A stretch of DNA of 64,000 nt from Crocinitomicaceae bacterium. GTDB lineage: Bacteria > Bacteroidota > Bacteroidia > Flavobacteriales_G > Salibacteraceae. Of the stretch, positions 12,601 through 23,800 are shown one piece after another. The stretch spans positions 17,777 through 81,776 of the forward strand of contig PAVO01000015.1 in assembly GCA_002713215.1 (NCBI GenBank). The letters are read 5' to 3'. The notes beneath the pieces are model-generated. The model had not been told where the DNA came from and searched no databases. It was given only the letters and a program-made list of their open reading frames with translations. The translations under genes and the position numbers were made by a program. Position 1 is the stretch's first letter, and every line of letters starts with the position of its first letter.

Positions 12601-15600
12601 CTTCGGTTCGCTTTAGAAATCTGACATTTACTTCCCATAACCCCAGCAACTATACAAATACCAAAACCATTGAAATGCTGGATTCCTGTTCGAATATCGA
12701 ATTTGTGGGTTGCAAGTTTCTTGGGTTAAACACAACCATGCAAATTAGGATTACTGATTCTGCGAAAGTCAATACGTTGCAGGTGGATAGCTGTGAATTT
12801 TTTGGTTCTTATTATGGAATGCGAATAGCAGCGGGTAAAAACACAACCGTTACCAATAACCGGTTCGAATCAGCAATAGCGGTGAGTTTAGGTACCGATT
12901 CTAATATTGTTGCCAATAATTTCATGAAGTGTTTTGTTGGAAATACTGATGCAGTTGGAGTAAGTCTTGTGGGCAATAAGAATGACATTTACAACAATAA
13001 CATTGTATGCCAAACCGAAAGTGCGACCTATGGCATCACTTTGGGCTTCGCTAATAATGCAAATATCTATAATAACAGTGTTTCTTTATATAATAAGGGT
13101 ACCACTGGTACTGCCATGCAGGGCATTCGATATTTTGGAGGTACGGGCCTTAACATAAACCACAACTCAGTTTGGCTCCGGCACGATAGCCCAACTGAAC
13201 GCAATAATGTAGGCGTGCGGTTTCAAAACAACATGACCAATACCTCATTTAGAAACAACATAGTAGTGATGGACTGTGAAGGATATGGGGTAGATCTTTT
13301 AGGAACCATTGGAAATTTCAAGAGCGATTACAACAACTATGACATACAGGGAGACACGTTAATGAATAATAACAACGCTAGTTACTATACGACTTTGACG
13401 GCAACCCGGGCGATTGGATTAGATAGCAATTCCTTAACTGTTAATCCAAGATTTAAAAACGATAGTACCCTCATTCCTCGTGTATCAGATCTTGAATCTG
13501 CAGGAACTCCAATTGTGGGGATTACAGCCGACATTCGTGATAGTTCCAGAAGCCTAACCAAACCAAGCGTTGGCGCCTACGAATACACCTATGTATGTGA
13601 TGGATTAAGTGGGACAAAAACCATTGGAGGAAGTTCTCCGGATTATGCAACCATTTCAGCTGCCGTAGCTGACCTCAATAATTTGGGTATTTGTGATGAC
13701 GTAACCTTTAATATCAGACAAGGAACGTATAATGAAACCTTGACCTTAACCGAAATATACAATGTGGGAGATAGTGGAAGGGTAACTTTCCAGGCGGACC
13801 CGGCAAATACCGACTCAGTACTATTGGCGGATAGCACGGCTTCTGGTCGTGATGGTTTATGGGAAATTTCAGAATCCGGTTACATCACCATTAAAGGAAT
13901 ATCATTTAGTGATTTTGGTGCTAATCTAACAAGACCCTATATTGCTTTTACAGGGTCTAACATTTCCAATATGGAAATTGACGATTGCAAATTTTTTGGC
14001 ACGAATAACTTTCGTTATGCAATTCGCAAGACAGATGGAAATGTAGATAGTCTGGAAGTGAAAAAATGCCATTTTGATCACGAAGCGGTACACCTTGGTG
14101 GTGCCAATCAGTTTCAAACTTTTGTGTCTGTTCATGATTGTGAGGTGATTGCAGGGCGTCAACCATTTGCTTTGCAAGCCATGGAGGTTCAGGTTTACGA
14201 TAACAATCTCAGCAGGCCGCCCGCATCAAATTCCTGGACGGGTGTTATGGCGCTTACAGCAAAGAGGGCATTTGTTTACAATAACTACATAGATTTCGAT
14301 TCACAGGCAAGGTTACATGCCATAGATGTTTTAGGAACGGTAGGTAATGAAAATAATCATTACGAATTTTATAACAACTCCATTCATTTAAAGGCCAAGA
14401 AAGGAAGTGATTTAGTGGGGATGAATATAAGCAGTTCACCAGGAGGCACAGATACGGTTCTGGTTCATCACAATACCATTTATATTGAGAGAACAACTGC
14501 CTATCCTTCAGGAAATGGTACGGGATTATCCGTTTCAGGTTCGGGAGTTGTATTGTCAAACAATAACATCGTTGTTGAAAGTATGGGAGAAACCTATGCA
14601 ATTTCAACAGATGCCACTGCTACCTCAACGTATAACAATTTGTATTCTACAAATGATACGCTAGCGCAATATGGAACAACTAAGTATGCCAATTTAAGTG
14701 CAATACAAGGAGCAAGTTACGAATCCAATTCACTTTCGATTGATCCGTATTTTTTATCCGATACACTGCTTAAACCTTATCGAGCCTCACTAGACAACAA
14801 AGGAAGTGTAGTTACGGGAATTAGTAAGGACATTTTGGATAGCTCGAGAACGCCTAATCCGGATATTGGTGCTTACCAATTCCAGGGAATTAAATACGAT
14901 GTTCGGGTAGATTCAATACGGGTAGATACGCTATGTGCAGGTTCCCACACCATTTCGGCCTTTGTAAAAAACATCAGCGATTCAACAATAACGGATGCCA
15001 AGCTTTCTGTTTTTGCTAAAGTGTTTGGTGGAGCCTACCAGGATTTGGGAGCCGTTTCTATTTCGGATACCCTGAAAAAAGATTCTGCTGCCTGGGTAAG
15101 GGGGGGAGCATATAATTTCTCACCGAATGTGAACTACATAATAAAAGCACAAATAGATACACTCAATGGTTATTTGGACGACGACCCTTCCAACAATGTT
15201 ACTATCGATACGGTAAAAACCAACCCCAATCCAATTGCCGGAATTCCTTCTGTGGTTGCGTGTGATGGCGATTCCTTAAAATTGAATGCTATAGGGGGTA
15301 AAACATATCGTTGGTTTGGCCCCAATTCGTTTGTAGACTCGGTACAAAATCCCAGACGGGCAGGTGTAAATTCAAGTTTTGCAGGAACCTATACCGTTGA
15401 GGTTCGCGATTCGAATTATTGCATCGATTCAGCTTCGATAACACTGGCAATTGATACTGCACCCAAACCCAATTTACCGGCAGATACTTCCATTTGTGTA
15501 GGCCAGACCATAACCATTTCGGCCGTGGTAGATCCGCAAGCAGCCTACAGTTGGAACATTGGAGAAACCGCGCCCGCTATTACGGTCGATTCGGCTTCTA

Positions 15601-18600
15601 CCTACGTGGTAATCATGACCGATCTAAAAGGATGTAGAGGAAGCGACACCATTAAACTCGATGTGTTTGCCGTCCCTACGGTAAGCTTTACAAAAGACCC
15701 CGGATTAATTTGTACCAATTCAAGTTCGTTTGTACTCGATATTGCCACACCCAAAGGCGGAAAATACATAGGTGCTTTGGTATCTAACGATACGATTCTG
15801 CTTCCCGGATTGGCCGGTTCTTATCCCTTATCCTATTCTTATGTAGATAGTAATGGTTGTGGTGGAGTAATTGACACTGTGGCTGTGGTTAAAGCAGCTC
15901 CTACAGTTACCGTTTCTCCCATTGTAGATTACTGCTCCAATGGAGTAGTAGATACCATTACAGAACACGGTCCAAAAGGGGGAATGTTCTTTAGCTCACT
16001 CGGAATTGTTAACGATACCATCGGTACTTATAACCCTCAGTTGGTTGGAACTAACTCCGATACGATTGGATATCAGTATACTTCGCTAAATGGATGTTCC
16101 GATACAGCATACCGAACCGTAACCATAAACGATACATTGCCTGTGGTTCTCTCCGATACCAGCGTTTGTAGCAATGGAGGAACCTTCTTGTTGAAACAGG
16201 CACCTGCGGTAACTGCGGCTGGATATACGGGTTCTTATACAGGTAGCTCCGCATTGGTTGGTAATTACTACAACCCGTTTCTCGCAACAGGTATAGATAC
16301 CCTGCAATATTCCGTAACGGATACCAATTCCTGTGTAAGCAGTGGTTCCATTAAAGTGACCATAGATACCATCCCAATTGTTGCTTTGCCCAATTTATCC
16401 ATTTGCGTAAATGCAGATAATATCAAATTAACTACCGGTACACCAGGCGGTGGAAATTATTGGTTTGGTAGAGGAGTCCGAAACGATTCGTTGGTTCCCT
16501 CCTTATCTGGTGTAGGTTTAGATACCGTTAAATACTCGTATACCTCGCCCGGAAATGGATGTTCTGATACCGTTTCTAACCTGACCACGGTATTTGACTA
16601 TCCTGTCGTCGGATTTACCTTACCCGATTCGGTTTTAAGAAGATGTGAAGATGCCGTTCCGGTCATTTTATCCGGTTATTTTCCATTGGGTGGAGTATTT
16701 TCCGGACCCGGATTGGATTCAACCAAAACGGAATTTCTTTCCGACAGCACCGGTTTCGGAAATCATGTGATTACCTATACCTATACCGATGCAAACGGAT
16801 GTTCAAATTTTGCCACCGATACCATAACGGTAGATTCGCTTCCGGGTGTAACCCTAAACTTGCCGTTTAGCAGCATTTGTATCAACGATACTGCTTTAGC
16901 ACTCACCGGTGGAAGTCCGTCGGGTGGAATATATACCGGTAATGGAGTGGATACATCAGGAGTATTTAGCCCTTCCGTTGCAGGGGTACGATCATCAAAC
17001 CTCATTACATACTCCTTTACAAGCAGTACCACAGGTTGTTCCAATAAAGATTCCGTTTCGGTTAGTGTCGATAGCCTTACCCCAATCACCCTAGGACTAA
17101 TTCCGGATTACTGTATCAACGTTGGGTTGGATACCCTCAGCCAGGGATCAATCAACAGTGGAAGCTTCCTATACAGAGGTAAGGGAGTGAAAAACAGTAA
17201 CGAATACGATCCGGTTCAGGCAGGACTTGGAAAAGATACCATAGAATACATTTTTACTAACCTCCTGGGTTGTACCGATACCCTGTCACAGGTTATCGAT
17301 GTGCACGACACCACGGCGGTTTCATTGAATATACCTGCCAGCTATCAGCAGGTTTGTAAAAACGAGCCCGCGTTTACCCTGGGTTTTGGAAATCCGGGTG
17401 GAGGAACTTACAATGCACTACCAGCCATAGTGAGCAACAGCTTTAATCCTGCACTGGCCAGTATTGGAAGCCATTCGCTGGTTTATACCTATGTAAATTC
17501 CAATTCCTGTACAACTTCTACTTCAGGTAAAATTCAGGTCGATTCCGTACCTGTTGTTAGCATTACAGCAGCAACCTACTGCCTCAATGACGGAAATCAA
17601 ACCTTAAAATTAGGCCTTCCCCTGGGTGGTAAATTCACCGGTCCGGGTATGGTTAACGATTCGGTATTTAGTCCACTATTGGCCGGTACCGGAAGTAGCG
17701 TTATTCGCTATACGTATACGGTAGGAAGCACCGGTTGTACCGATTATGCCGATACTACTTTTAAGGTAAATCCGTATCCAACCGTATCCTTATCGAGTTT
17801 GGCTGCAGTTTGCGAAAACAAATCGCCTTATAACCTAAATGCGGGTGCCACAACCGGAAGCATTTCTTACTATACCGGTAAGGGAATTACCGATACAGCT
17901 AGTGGTACTTTTAATCCAATGGTAGCAGGAGTAGACAATCATACCATTACCTATACCGGAGTCAATGGATTTGGTTGTTCAAATTCTACCATTCAAAATT
18001 TAAGAGTAGATAGTGTTCCCACAGTTACCCTCGATACCCTGGCCGATTTGTGTATAGATGCTACATCGTTTAAACTAACCGGAGGAAAACCAAGTATCCT
18101 GGGAACCGGAGTCTATTCCGGAAAAGGAGTCAATGGAAACTTTTATTACCCTCTGTTTAAAGGAGTTGGAGTAGATACCCTTATCTATCAGTTTACCGAT
18201 TTAAAAGGATGTACTTCAAGCGATACTCAAACCGTAGCTATTAATCAATTGCCAGTCATAACCACTACTTCCTGGCCTTCGTTGTGTATCCGTTCCGATT
18301 CGTTTGTGCTTACCGGTGCAACCCCAATAGGTGGAAAGTATACCGGGGCCTACTTTGTAGACACGGCCAATCAGAAATTCTCTCCAGACAGTGTAGGAGT
18401 ATTTAGCGTTCGATACAGCTATACAGATTCTAATCAATGTTCGAGCTACAAAGATCAATCGATTCAGGTAAGAGAATTGCCCGATGTTCGACTGGCCTTT
18501 TTAAATTCAATATGTAAAAACATAAGTCCGTTTACGCTGGTAGGTGGTACTCCTATTGGTACAACAGGGGTTTACGGAGGAAACGGAGTAGTGGGAAGCA

Positions 18601-20882
18601 ACTACGTTCCCGATTCAGCTCAGGGAGGTTCAGATAGTCTCTGGTATGCCTACACCGACAAGTTTGGTTGTTCCGATACGGCTTACCACATGCTACGTTT
18701 GGATTCCGCTACACCGGTTACGGGAACACCGCTCCCTGAACTTTGTAAGGGAAGCCCCAATTTGGATTTGAATACCTATTACAGTCCTGCTGGAGGTAGT
18801 TTCAGCGGTATCAACATTTTTGGATCAACCATGTTCGTTAAGAGTTTATCAGCAGGTAGTTATCCTTTTGTTTATGAATTTACCGATACCAACAATTGCA
18901 TTAGCGACATTCGCGATACGGTTCAAATCCATCCAAACCCAACGTTGGTACTTAGCAACGATACGGCGATATGTGATGGAGAGTCATTGAGCCTGAGTGC
19001 TTCCGGTGGAATTAGTTATTCATGGAGTACAGGGCATCAAACTTCCAGCATAAGCCAGTCGCCGGACACCACCAAATTATATGCGGTTACAGTTACCAAC
19101 CAGTTCAATTGCGAATCGGAAGGAAGTGTTTTGGTAACCGTACATGAGAATTACTCCATATTTACCAGTTCCACGCCTTCGGTTTGTGGAAGCGCAACAG
19201 GGGTGGGTTACATTTCAGTAAGCAGAGGAAAATCACCCTTCCAGTATTATTGGTCCGACGGAGAGCGAAACCCTTCCAACACGGGACTGGTTGCAGGTTC
19301 TTATACCGTAACCGTTGAAGATGCCAACTCTTGTGAGCAATATGCAACGGTAGATGTTTCTGATAAAAATGCTCCCGATGTTTCATTGGATTCCATTAAA
19401 CACAATGCATGCTACTCCAGTACCGAAGGTTACATTTCACTGGGTATAAGCAACGCATCCCTTATGAATATTTCATGGTCCAATGGTGCCAGACAATCAA
19501 GCATTAGTAACTTAAATTCCGGAATTTACAGCGTTCGGGTGGTAGATACTTCGGGTTGTACAACTGTGAAGTCCTACGAGATTACATCGCCCGATGAGGT
19601 GCTTCTGTCTTCCGTTCTAAACCAACCGGATTGCGACAGTACCGATGGATACATTATTGTTGACGTAAAAGGCGGAACGCCGGGATATACTTACAACTGG
19701 CTAGGTCAAACCTCCACCACCGATTCACTCAATGGTGTTGGTGCCGGAAGGTACACCCTGGTGGTTGGAGATGCTAAACAATGTTCCGATACATTCGATT
19801 TTACACTAAATAATAGCTCCAGGCCTTTGTTTAAACTGGACAGCATTACCAATGTAAGCTGCGGTAATAACAATGGTGGAATTTACATTTCGAGTATCGA
19901 TAGCGTTAAATCCTATCAGTGGTCATCCGGTCCTACCTCCCAGGATTTGACTGGTGTGGCGCTTGGAACTTATTCCGTTACCTTAACCGATACCTCGGGT
20001 TGTAAATCGGTCGATTTATTTACAATTGATCCTGGAGTACCGGTTTCAGCTCCTATTTGCTACGTAACTTACGATTCTGCGAGTACTTACAATAAAATTG
20101 TTTGGGATACCAATGGCACGCCGGGGGTTGCAGGATATTCAGTGGTTAGGGAATCTGCGGTTAAAGGGGTTTATTTCAACCTTACGCAGGTGTTAAAAGG
20201 CGCCAAACCCGAATTTATAGACTCGTCTTTGAATACTTCGTTTAACGTCGGTAATTATTCCATTCGAACCTATGACAACTGTGGTGTGGAGAGTGATGCA
20301 GCGCCTATCCATAAGTCGGTGCTGTTGTCGACCGAAAAAATTAGCGATCAAATTATTCAACTCAATTGGTCTACTTATCAGGGGCTGTCCATCAATGGAT
20401 ACTACATCTTCCGCTACTCAACCAGCGAAGGGTTTAGGTTGTTGGATAGCACTTCGGCAAATGTGAGGTCATACAACGATTTCAACGTGCTCAGAGATGA
20501 ACATTCGTTGTTCTATTTTGTTATGGTAAGAAGCACCGGGCCTTGTGCACCTAGTGGTTCCGTGATATCGAATTATTCAACCAATTTTGGAACCGGAGTT
20601 TACATTAATGTTCCTGAAATTGCTTCGGAAGTTGGGTATTCTGTATACCCTAATCCAAGTAATGGAGAGTTCAATATTAGGTTCCAGGGTCATTCAGTTG
20701 ATCCAATTCTGCTAAGAGTTTATGATGTCCGAGGAAAAATAGTAACCGAAAAAACTTTAAAAGAGGCAAGCCCAAATGAATCATATTCGTTAAAATTGTT
20801 GGAGGTTAGCGATGGAATGTATTATCTCCAAGTTGTCAGCAACGGAAAAGTTAGTACCGTTCAGTTATTGATTAACCAATAG
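9633..20882 (+). CDS. Giant T9SS-secreted protein with four beta-helix modules and PKD-like repeats
   Basis: Complete 3749-residue gene starting at ATG 9633 with a clear Sec signal peptide (MVKKWTGILVFLFFLQLGFA). Four related right-handed parallel beta-helix modules begin near residues 22, 457, 900 and 1325; each opens with a TxGGxxPDYxxI motif followed by a GTYNE or GTYNG turn and ends with an IGAYEF-like motif. Next come a CARDB-like segment (about 1754-1865), about fourteen PKD-like units (2020-3100), four SprB-like units (3180-3480), an FN3-like part, and a type A T9SS sorting domain (about 3669-3749, YPNPSNGEF). Parallel beta-helix folds are typical of polysaccharide-binding or lyase proteins and adhesins; no catalytic site is recognisable, so adhesin is the safer call. 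It shares its C-terminal half architecture with the upstream gene, which suggests duplication. Confidence 0.92.
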   Translation: MVKKWTGILVFLFFLQLGFAQLSGTKTVGGTTPDYATISAAVSALNSSGVNGAVTFNIRPGTYNEQFSIDSVTGTSSTNTITFQKEPNTSGEVNIQFSPTSKLYICRFLKCNYIELKSLNFKVLNTIFTSVINFRDTNSNITIDSCSIINTLNTNGYCLYDNFSAGSVDDLTIKNSTIKGGDIGLYLLASGSSEAGDRLRFENNLIDSVNKTGIYLQLQDSVSIIGNTIRNFRATSDLHGLRISSCGGGIEISANKILVSAASGYGRAIAITSSTNTTGNRGKIVNNILSIIGPTTARTIETSSCSYMDIEFNTCYADGNSTCHPINMANNTNAFIRNNIFYAAGSSSLAYAFYVNNAAGLSSITLDYNCYYSNSSNLAYNGSNRATLTAWKTATSQVANGINVNPQFVDSTSNYYSTNTALIGAGLHNSNITTDVDGASRSNPPTIGANKIADSRLSGTYTIGGTTPDYISITLADAALDSHGVKGPVIFNIRSGTYNEQVEIDSIAGASATNTITFQKDPSASTAPIIAVAASSSATNYTISFNKADYINLVNLVMKNTGTSFSTVVKYTGGTDYINIDTCALEGKTGNGFNYTLIFHTSGAANEANYCSIKNSTLKNGYYTLVMGGTLGSNEKGNVLENNTITNFRLRSLDIQYQDSLQLIKNSITGTSYSSSQWGIYVKDLSGKSRIELNKVENQTTGGSYGIDLWNMTGSVSDKIIVSNNTYRNINTSSVSFIEKGLSITSSTYIDVVFNTSKVSGTSAFNANALYVSGGNNLNFKNNNLVNSGGGVAFFVNGSFVSTTSDYNNIYTSGSTLGYYNSGSRTNLAAWKTATSRDANSQSLNPNFIATDSLIPNNGNLNNKGTTISGITTDIAGVTRHASTPDIGAYEFTGVQPPMAGVYTVGGTTPDYDSVSTAVADLNSRGISDTVKFHLRQGTYNGSFKIDSITGSSPSNWIMFTSDPANSSDVILLDTATANDYAGIELTSASSVRFRNLTFTSHNPSNYTNTKTIEMLDSCSNIEFVGCKFLGLNTTMQIRITDSAKVNTLQVDSCEFFGSYYGMRIAAGKNTTVTNNRFESAIAVSLGTDSNIVANNFMKCFVGNTDAVGVSLVGNKNDIYNNNIVCQTESATYGITLGFANNANIYNNSVSLYNKGTTGTAMQGIRYFGGTGLNINHNSVWLRHDSPTERNNVGVRFQNNMTNTSFRNNIVVMDCEGYGVDLLGTIGNFKSDYNNYDIQGDTLMNNNNASYYTTLTATRAIGLDSNSLTVNPRFKNDSTLIPRVSDLESAGTPIVGITADIRDSSRSLTKPSVGAYEYTYVCDGLSGTKTIGGSSPDYATISAAVADLNNLGICDDVTFNIRQGTYNETLTLTEIYNVGDSGRVTFQADPANTDSVLLADSTASGRDGLWEISESGYITIKGISFSDFGANLTRPYIAFTGSNISNMEIDDCKFFGTNNFRYAIRKTDGNVDSLEVKKCHFDHEAVHLGGANQFQTFVSVHDCEVIAGRQPFALQAMEVQVYDNNLSRPPASNSWTGVMALTAKRAFVYNNYIDFDSQARLHAIDVLGTVGNENNHYEFYNNSIHLKAKKGSDLVGMNISSSPGGTDTVLVHHNTIYIERTTAYPSGNGTGLSVSGSGVVLSNNNIVVESMGETYAISTDATATSTYNNLYSTNDTLAQYGTTKYANLSAIQGASYESNSLSIDPYFLSDTLLKPYRASLDNKGSVVTGISKDILDSSRTPNPDIGAYQFQGIKYDVRVDSIRVDTLCAGSHTISAFVKNISDSTITDAKLSVFAKVFGGAYQDLGAVSISDTLKKDSAAWVRGGAYNFSPNVNYIIKAQIDTLNGYLDDDPSNNVTIDTVKTNPNPIAGIPSVVACDGDSLKLNAIGGKTYRWFGPNSFVDSVQNPRRAGVNSSFAGTYTVEVRDSNYCIDSASITLAIDTAPKPNLPADTSICVGQTITISAVVDPQAAYSWNIGETAPAITVDSASTYVVIMTDLKGCRGSDTIKLDVFAVPTVSFTKDPGLICTNSSSFVLDIATPKGGKYIGALVSNDTILLPGLAGSYPLSYSYVDSNGCGGVIDTVAVVKAAPTVTVSPIVDYCSNGVVDTITEHGPKGGMFFSSLGIVNDTIGTYNPQLVGTNSDTIGYQYTSLNGCSDTAYRTVTINDTLPVVLSDTSVCSNGGTFLLKQAPAVTAAGYTGSYTGSSALVGNYYNPFLATGIDTLQYSVTDTNSCVSSGSIKVTIDTIPIVALPNLSICVNADNIKLTTGTPGGGNYWFGRGVRNDSLVPSLSGVGLDTVKYSYTSPGNGCSDTVSNLTTVFDYPVVGFTLPDSVLRRCEDAVPVILSGYFPLGGVFSGPGLDSTKTEFLSDSTGFGNHVITYTYTDANGCSNFATDTITVDSLPGVTLNLPFSSICINDTALALTGGSPSGGIYTGNGVDTSGVFSPSVAGVRSSNLITYSFTSSTTGCSNKDSVSVSVDSLTPITLGLIPDYCINVGLDTLSQGSINSGSFLYRGKGVKNSNEYDPVQAGLGKDTIEYIFTNLLGCTDTLSQVIDVHDTTAVSLNIPASYQQVCKNEPAFTLGFGNPGGGTYNALPAIVSNSFNPALASIGSHSLVYTYVNSNSCTTSTSGKIQVDSVPVVSITAATYCLNDGNQTLKLGLPLGGKFTGPGMVNDSVFSPLLAGTGSSVIRYTYTVGSTGCTDYADTTFKVNPYPTVSLSSLAAVCENKSPYNLNAGATTGSISYYTGKGITDTASGTFNPMVAGVDNHTITYTGVNGFGCSNSTIQNLRVDSVPTVTLDTLADLCIDATSFKLTGGKPSILGTGVYSGKGVNGNFYYPLFKGVGVDTLIYQFTDLKGCTSSDTQTVAINQLPVITTTSWPSLCIRSDSFVLTGATPIGGKYTGAYFVDTANQKFSPDSVGVFSVRYSYTDSNQCSSYKDQSIQVRELPDVRLAFLNSICKNISPFTLVGGTPIGTTGVYGGNGVVGSNYVPDSAQGGSDSLWYAYTDKFGCSDTAYHMLRLDSATPVTGTPLPELCKGSPNLDLNTYYSPAGGSFSGINIFGSTMFVKSLSAGSYPFVYEFTDTNNCISDIRDTVQIHPNPTLVLSNDTAICDGESLSLSASGGISYSWSTGHQTSSISQSPDTTKLYAVTVTNQFNCESEGSVLVTVHENYSIFTSSTPSVCGSATGVGYISVSRGKSPFQYYWSDGERNPSNTGLVAGSYTVTVEDANSCEQYATVDVSDKNAPDVSLDSIKHNACYSSTEGYISLGISNASLMNISWSNGARQSSISNLNSGIYSVRVVDTSGCTTVKSYEITSPDEVLLSSVLNQPDCDSTDGYIIVDVKGGTPGYTYNWLGQTSTTDSLNGVGAGRYTLVVGDAKQCSDTFDFTLNNSSRPLFKLDSITNVSCGNNNGGIYISSIDSVKSYQWSSGPTSQDLTGVALGTYSVTLTDTSGCKSVDLFTIDPGVPVSAPICYVTYDSASTYNKIVWDTNGTPGVAGYSVVRESAVKGVYFNLTQVLKGAKPEFIDSSLNTSFNVGNYSIRTYDNCGVESDAAPIHKSVLLSTEKISDQIIQLNWSTYQGLSINGYYIFRYSTSEGFRLLDSTSANVRSYNDFNVLRDEHSLFYFVMVRSTGPCAPSGSVISNYSTNFGTGVYINVPEIASEVGYSVYPNPSNGEFNIRFQGHSVDPILLRVYDVRGKIVTEKTLKEASPNESYSLKLLEVSDGMYYLQVVSNGKVSTVQLLINQ

Positions 20883-20894
20883 GTTTGTGTGAGA

Positions 20895-23800
20895 ATGCTA
20901 AAGAGGGTAATTGTCTATACAATTTTTATATGCTTGTTTCCGGTCTGTGTTTTAGGCCAGGCATTCAACTGGGCTAGGCATGTTGATACCACGTCTAATA
21001 ACGCCGACAATTCAATAACTTCATTAGCAAGTACAGAGCTTGGAAACACTATGATAAGTACTTCCTTCGGTGGAAATGTAACCATTGGAGGACGTAGTTT
21101 TACGGCAATAGGAAATCGGGATGTTTTGGTTTCTTCTGTTAATGCTTCAGGTGCTCTTTTTTGGAGTAATCCCGTTCATTTTGAGTCATCCGGGGCCGAC
21201 GACCACATTTACAACTCTTGTTACGACAGTGCTTCGGCTACTTTTAGTTTTTGCGGAACGCTTGATGGAAAAACAATAGTAAAGCAAGGCGCAAGCAGCA
21301 TAGATTCTGTTAAATATGTAAGTGCGAACTACTTCGTTGCCAATTTCTCGGCAACCGGTGCACGTCGGTGGGTTTATCCCGATTCGGGAACTACCAATAG
21401 TGAGGCTAATGCCGTGGTTAGCGATGAAAATGGGTTTGTATACGTTGCCGGTCGGTTCAATGATTCGTTAGAAGTAGACACTACCTTATACGGTTCTTCC
21501 ATTGGAGATTTATTTCTGCTTAAAATCAGAATCTCAGGTGGCGTTTTGCAATGGGCTAGAAAAATTTCCGGACCTGGAAAAGAGCAGGTATCTTCCCTGG
21601 TATATGATGCAGCCAGTAGTAGAATAGTGGTTCTTGGAAACTTTGAGGATTCATTGTTTGCTGGGTCAAGTTCTATTGCTCCGTTGGTTAAGGGAAGGAA
21701 AGATGTGTTTGCCGCACGATACGATGCGGGTGGTTCGTTGATTTCACTAAAGACGGTTCTGGCTTCTACGGCAGATATTGAGGTACTGGACGCCGATATC
21801 CCTAAAGCGGGAGGAGGTTATGTGCTTACCGGTCGGTTTAATGGGAGTATTTCGGGTACAAGCCCTACTATCATTACAAATGGCGGCTACGATATTTTAA
21901 TTTCCAGGATTTCTTCCAGCGATGTGGCACTGATTACCAAAGGATACGGAGGTAATTCCAACGAAGAAGGAAATGAAATAGAGATCAATGTCGCCGGAAG
22001 GTCATTTGTTCAAGCTACTTACGAGTCTTCGACAATTACCTTTGGCAGTGACACCATTAGAAAAAGTGGAGTTAGGGATGTTTGCCTACTGGCTTCCCTG
22101 GTTAACCTGAACCCCTTGGGAGGCAAGGGAAATGGGATTATGCAATTGCCCACCGATCAAATTTATGCCACAGCTATGTCGCACAGCAGTGGAGCATTGG
22201 TTGTGGGTAATCGATTTCGAGGACGTGCAAAATATGGCAATGCAGGTACTTTTACTTCTCCAGCTGGTAATTTCGATATGGCTTTTGCTCAGGTTGTTCC
22301 CAGCAAAATATTTTGCAATACCAACGTCACCTTGTTGTATACCGGCTTTAGATTGGTTGGTATAGACCAACACCTTTGCAGTATGCAAAAGGGAGAAGTT
22401 TTATCATTAGCCGATACATCTTATGACTTCCAATGGTACCGCAAAGGGGTGGGGAGTCTGCTTGGAGATACTACCAATGAAATTAGTATATCCGATGCCG
22501 GAGTTTATTTTGTGGAAATAAAGAAAATGTCAGGCAGTACGGCAATATGTATCGATACATTTTATACCGATTCAGTAATAATTGACCTGTTGCCCCAGGT
22601 AAATATATCGGATACATCTACCTGCAACAATGTATCAATAGCTTTTGCTTTATCAACCAACCCTGTTTTTAGTTCTGTCACGGATTCTTTGTTTGGTAAG
22701 GGTATTGGAAACAATAGACTAAATGCATACAATCCAAGTATACCCGGTGTTGGTACTGGAATTGATTCGGTCATTTTTCAACGCATTGACGCCACTACGG
22801 GATGTATTGGAAGGGATACTGCTGAAGTAACTGTTAATGCCCGGCCAGTTATAACCATTTCCAATGTAAGGGCCTATTGCCAGGGAGAGCCTGCAGATAC
22901 CCTGAAATATGCATCAGCTCCAATTATTGACAAGGATTGGTACAGTATGATTAATCCGACCTGGGGGATAAAGGATTCCATTGTTTTTCGCTGTGACAGC
23001 TTAATAAATGGGTTTCATCGGGTAAAATACAACGTGATAGATACCAATAATTGTGCACACGACACCACCATCTCGCTACAGGTAAAACAACGCCCTACGG
23101 TTAGTCTAAACCTGTCTAAAGCATCAGTCTGTAAAAATGGTTCCATTTTTAACTTGTCGGGCCAGTCACCCACGGGAGGGTATTTTATGGGGGTTGGAGT
23201 TTTAGATTCACTTACTGGCCGGTATGATCCGGATAGTACCCAATATAGGAGTGATACCATACGCTACGTATATACCGCAACCAATGGTTGTGGTGATACG
23301 GCAACGGATATATTAACCATAGATACCATTCCTATTGTATCCTTTGTGTTTGCAGATACCATTTGCGATAACGATCCTATTTACATTTTAAAGGCTACAC
23401 CAGAGGCTAAAAATCCCGGTGAAACAGCTACCTTCTCGGGCCATCCAGCGGTATCGGGTTCTAACTTTTTTCCACGAATTTCAGGAGTTGGCTTTCACAA
23501 GGTATTGTTCGAGTTTGAAGACCAGAGAGGATGTAGCGATACCATGTCTTCCCTAGTAGAGGTTAAAAACCTGCCTTCAGTTAGTTTGCCAAATCTGGGC
23601 TCTTTTTGTGAGAACAATGGCGATACGCTTTTTGATGTGGGAACTCCAAAAGGGGGACAATACTATTACAAGCAATACCTACTGGTTAATGACATATTTA
23701 AGCCCGATACTTCCTACATCAATTATGGGGTGGATACCGTTTATTATGTATATGCCGATAGTTTTAAGTGTCAGAACACAGCCTTTAATTTTGTGAGTAT

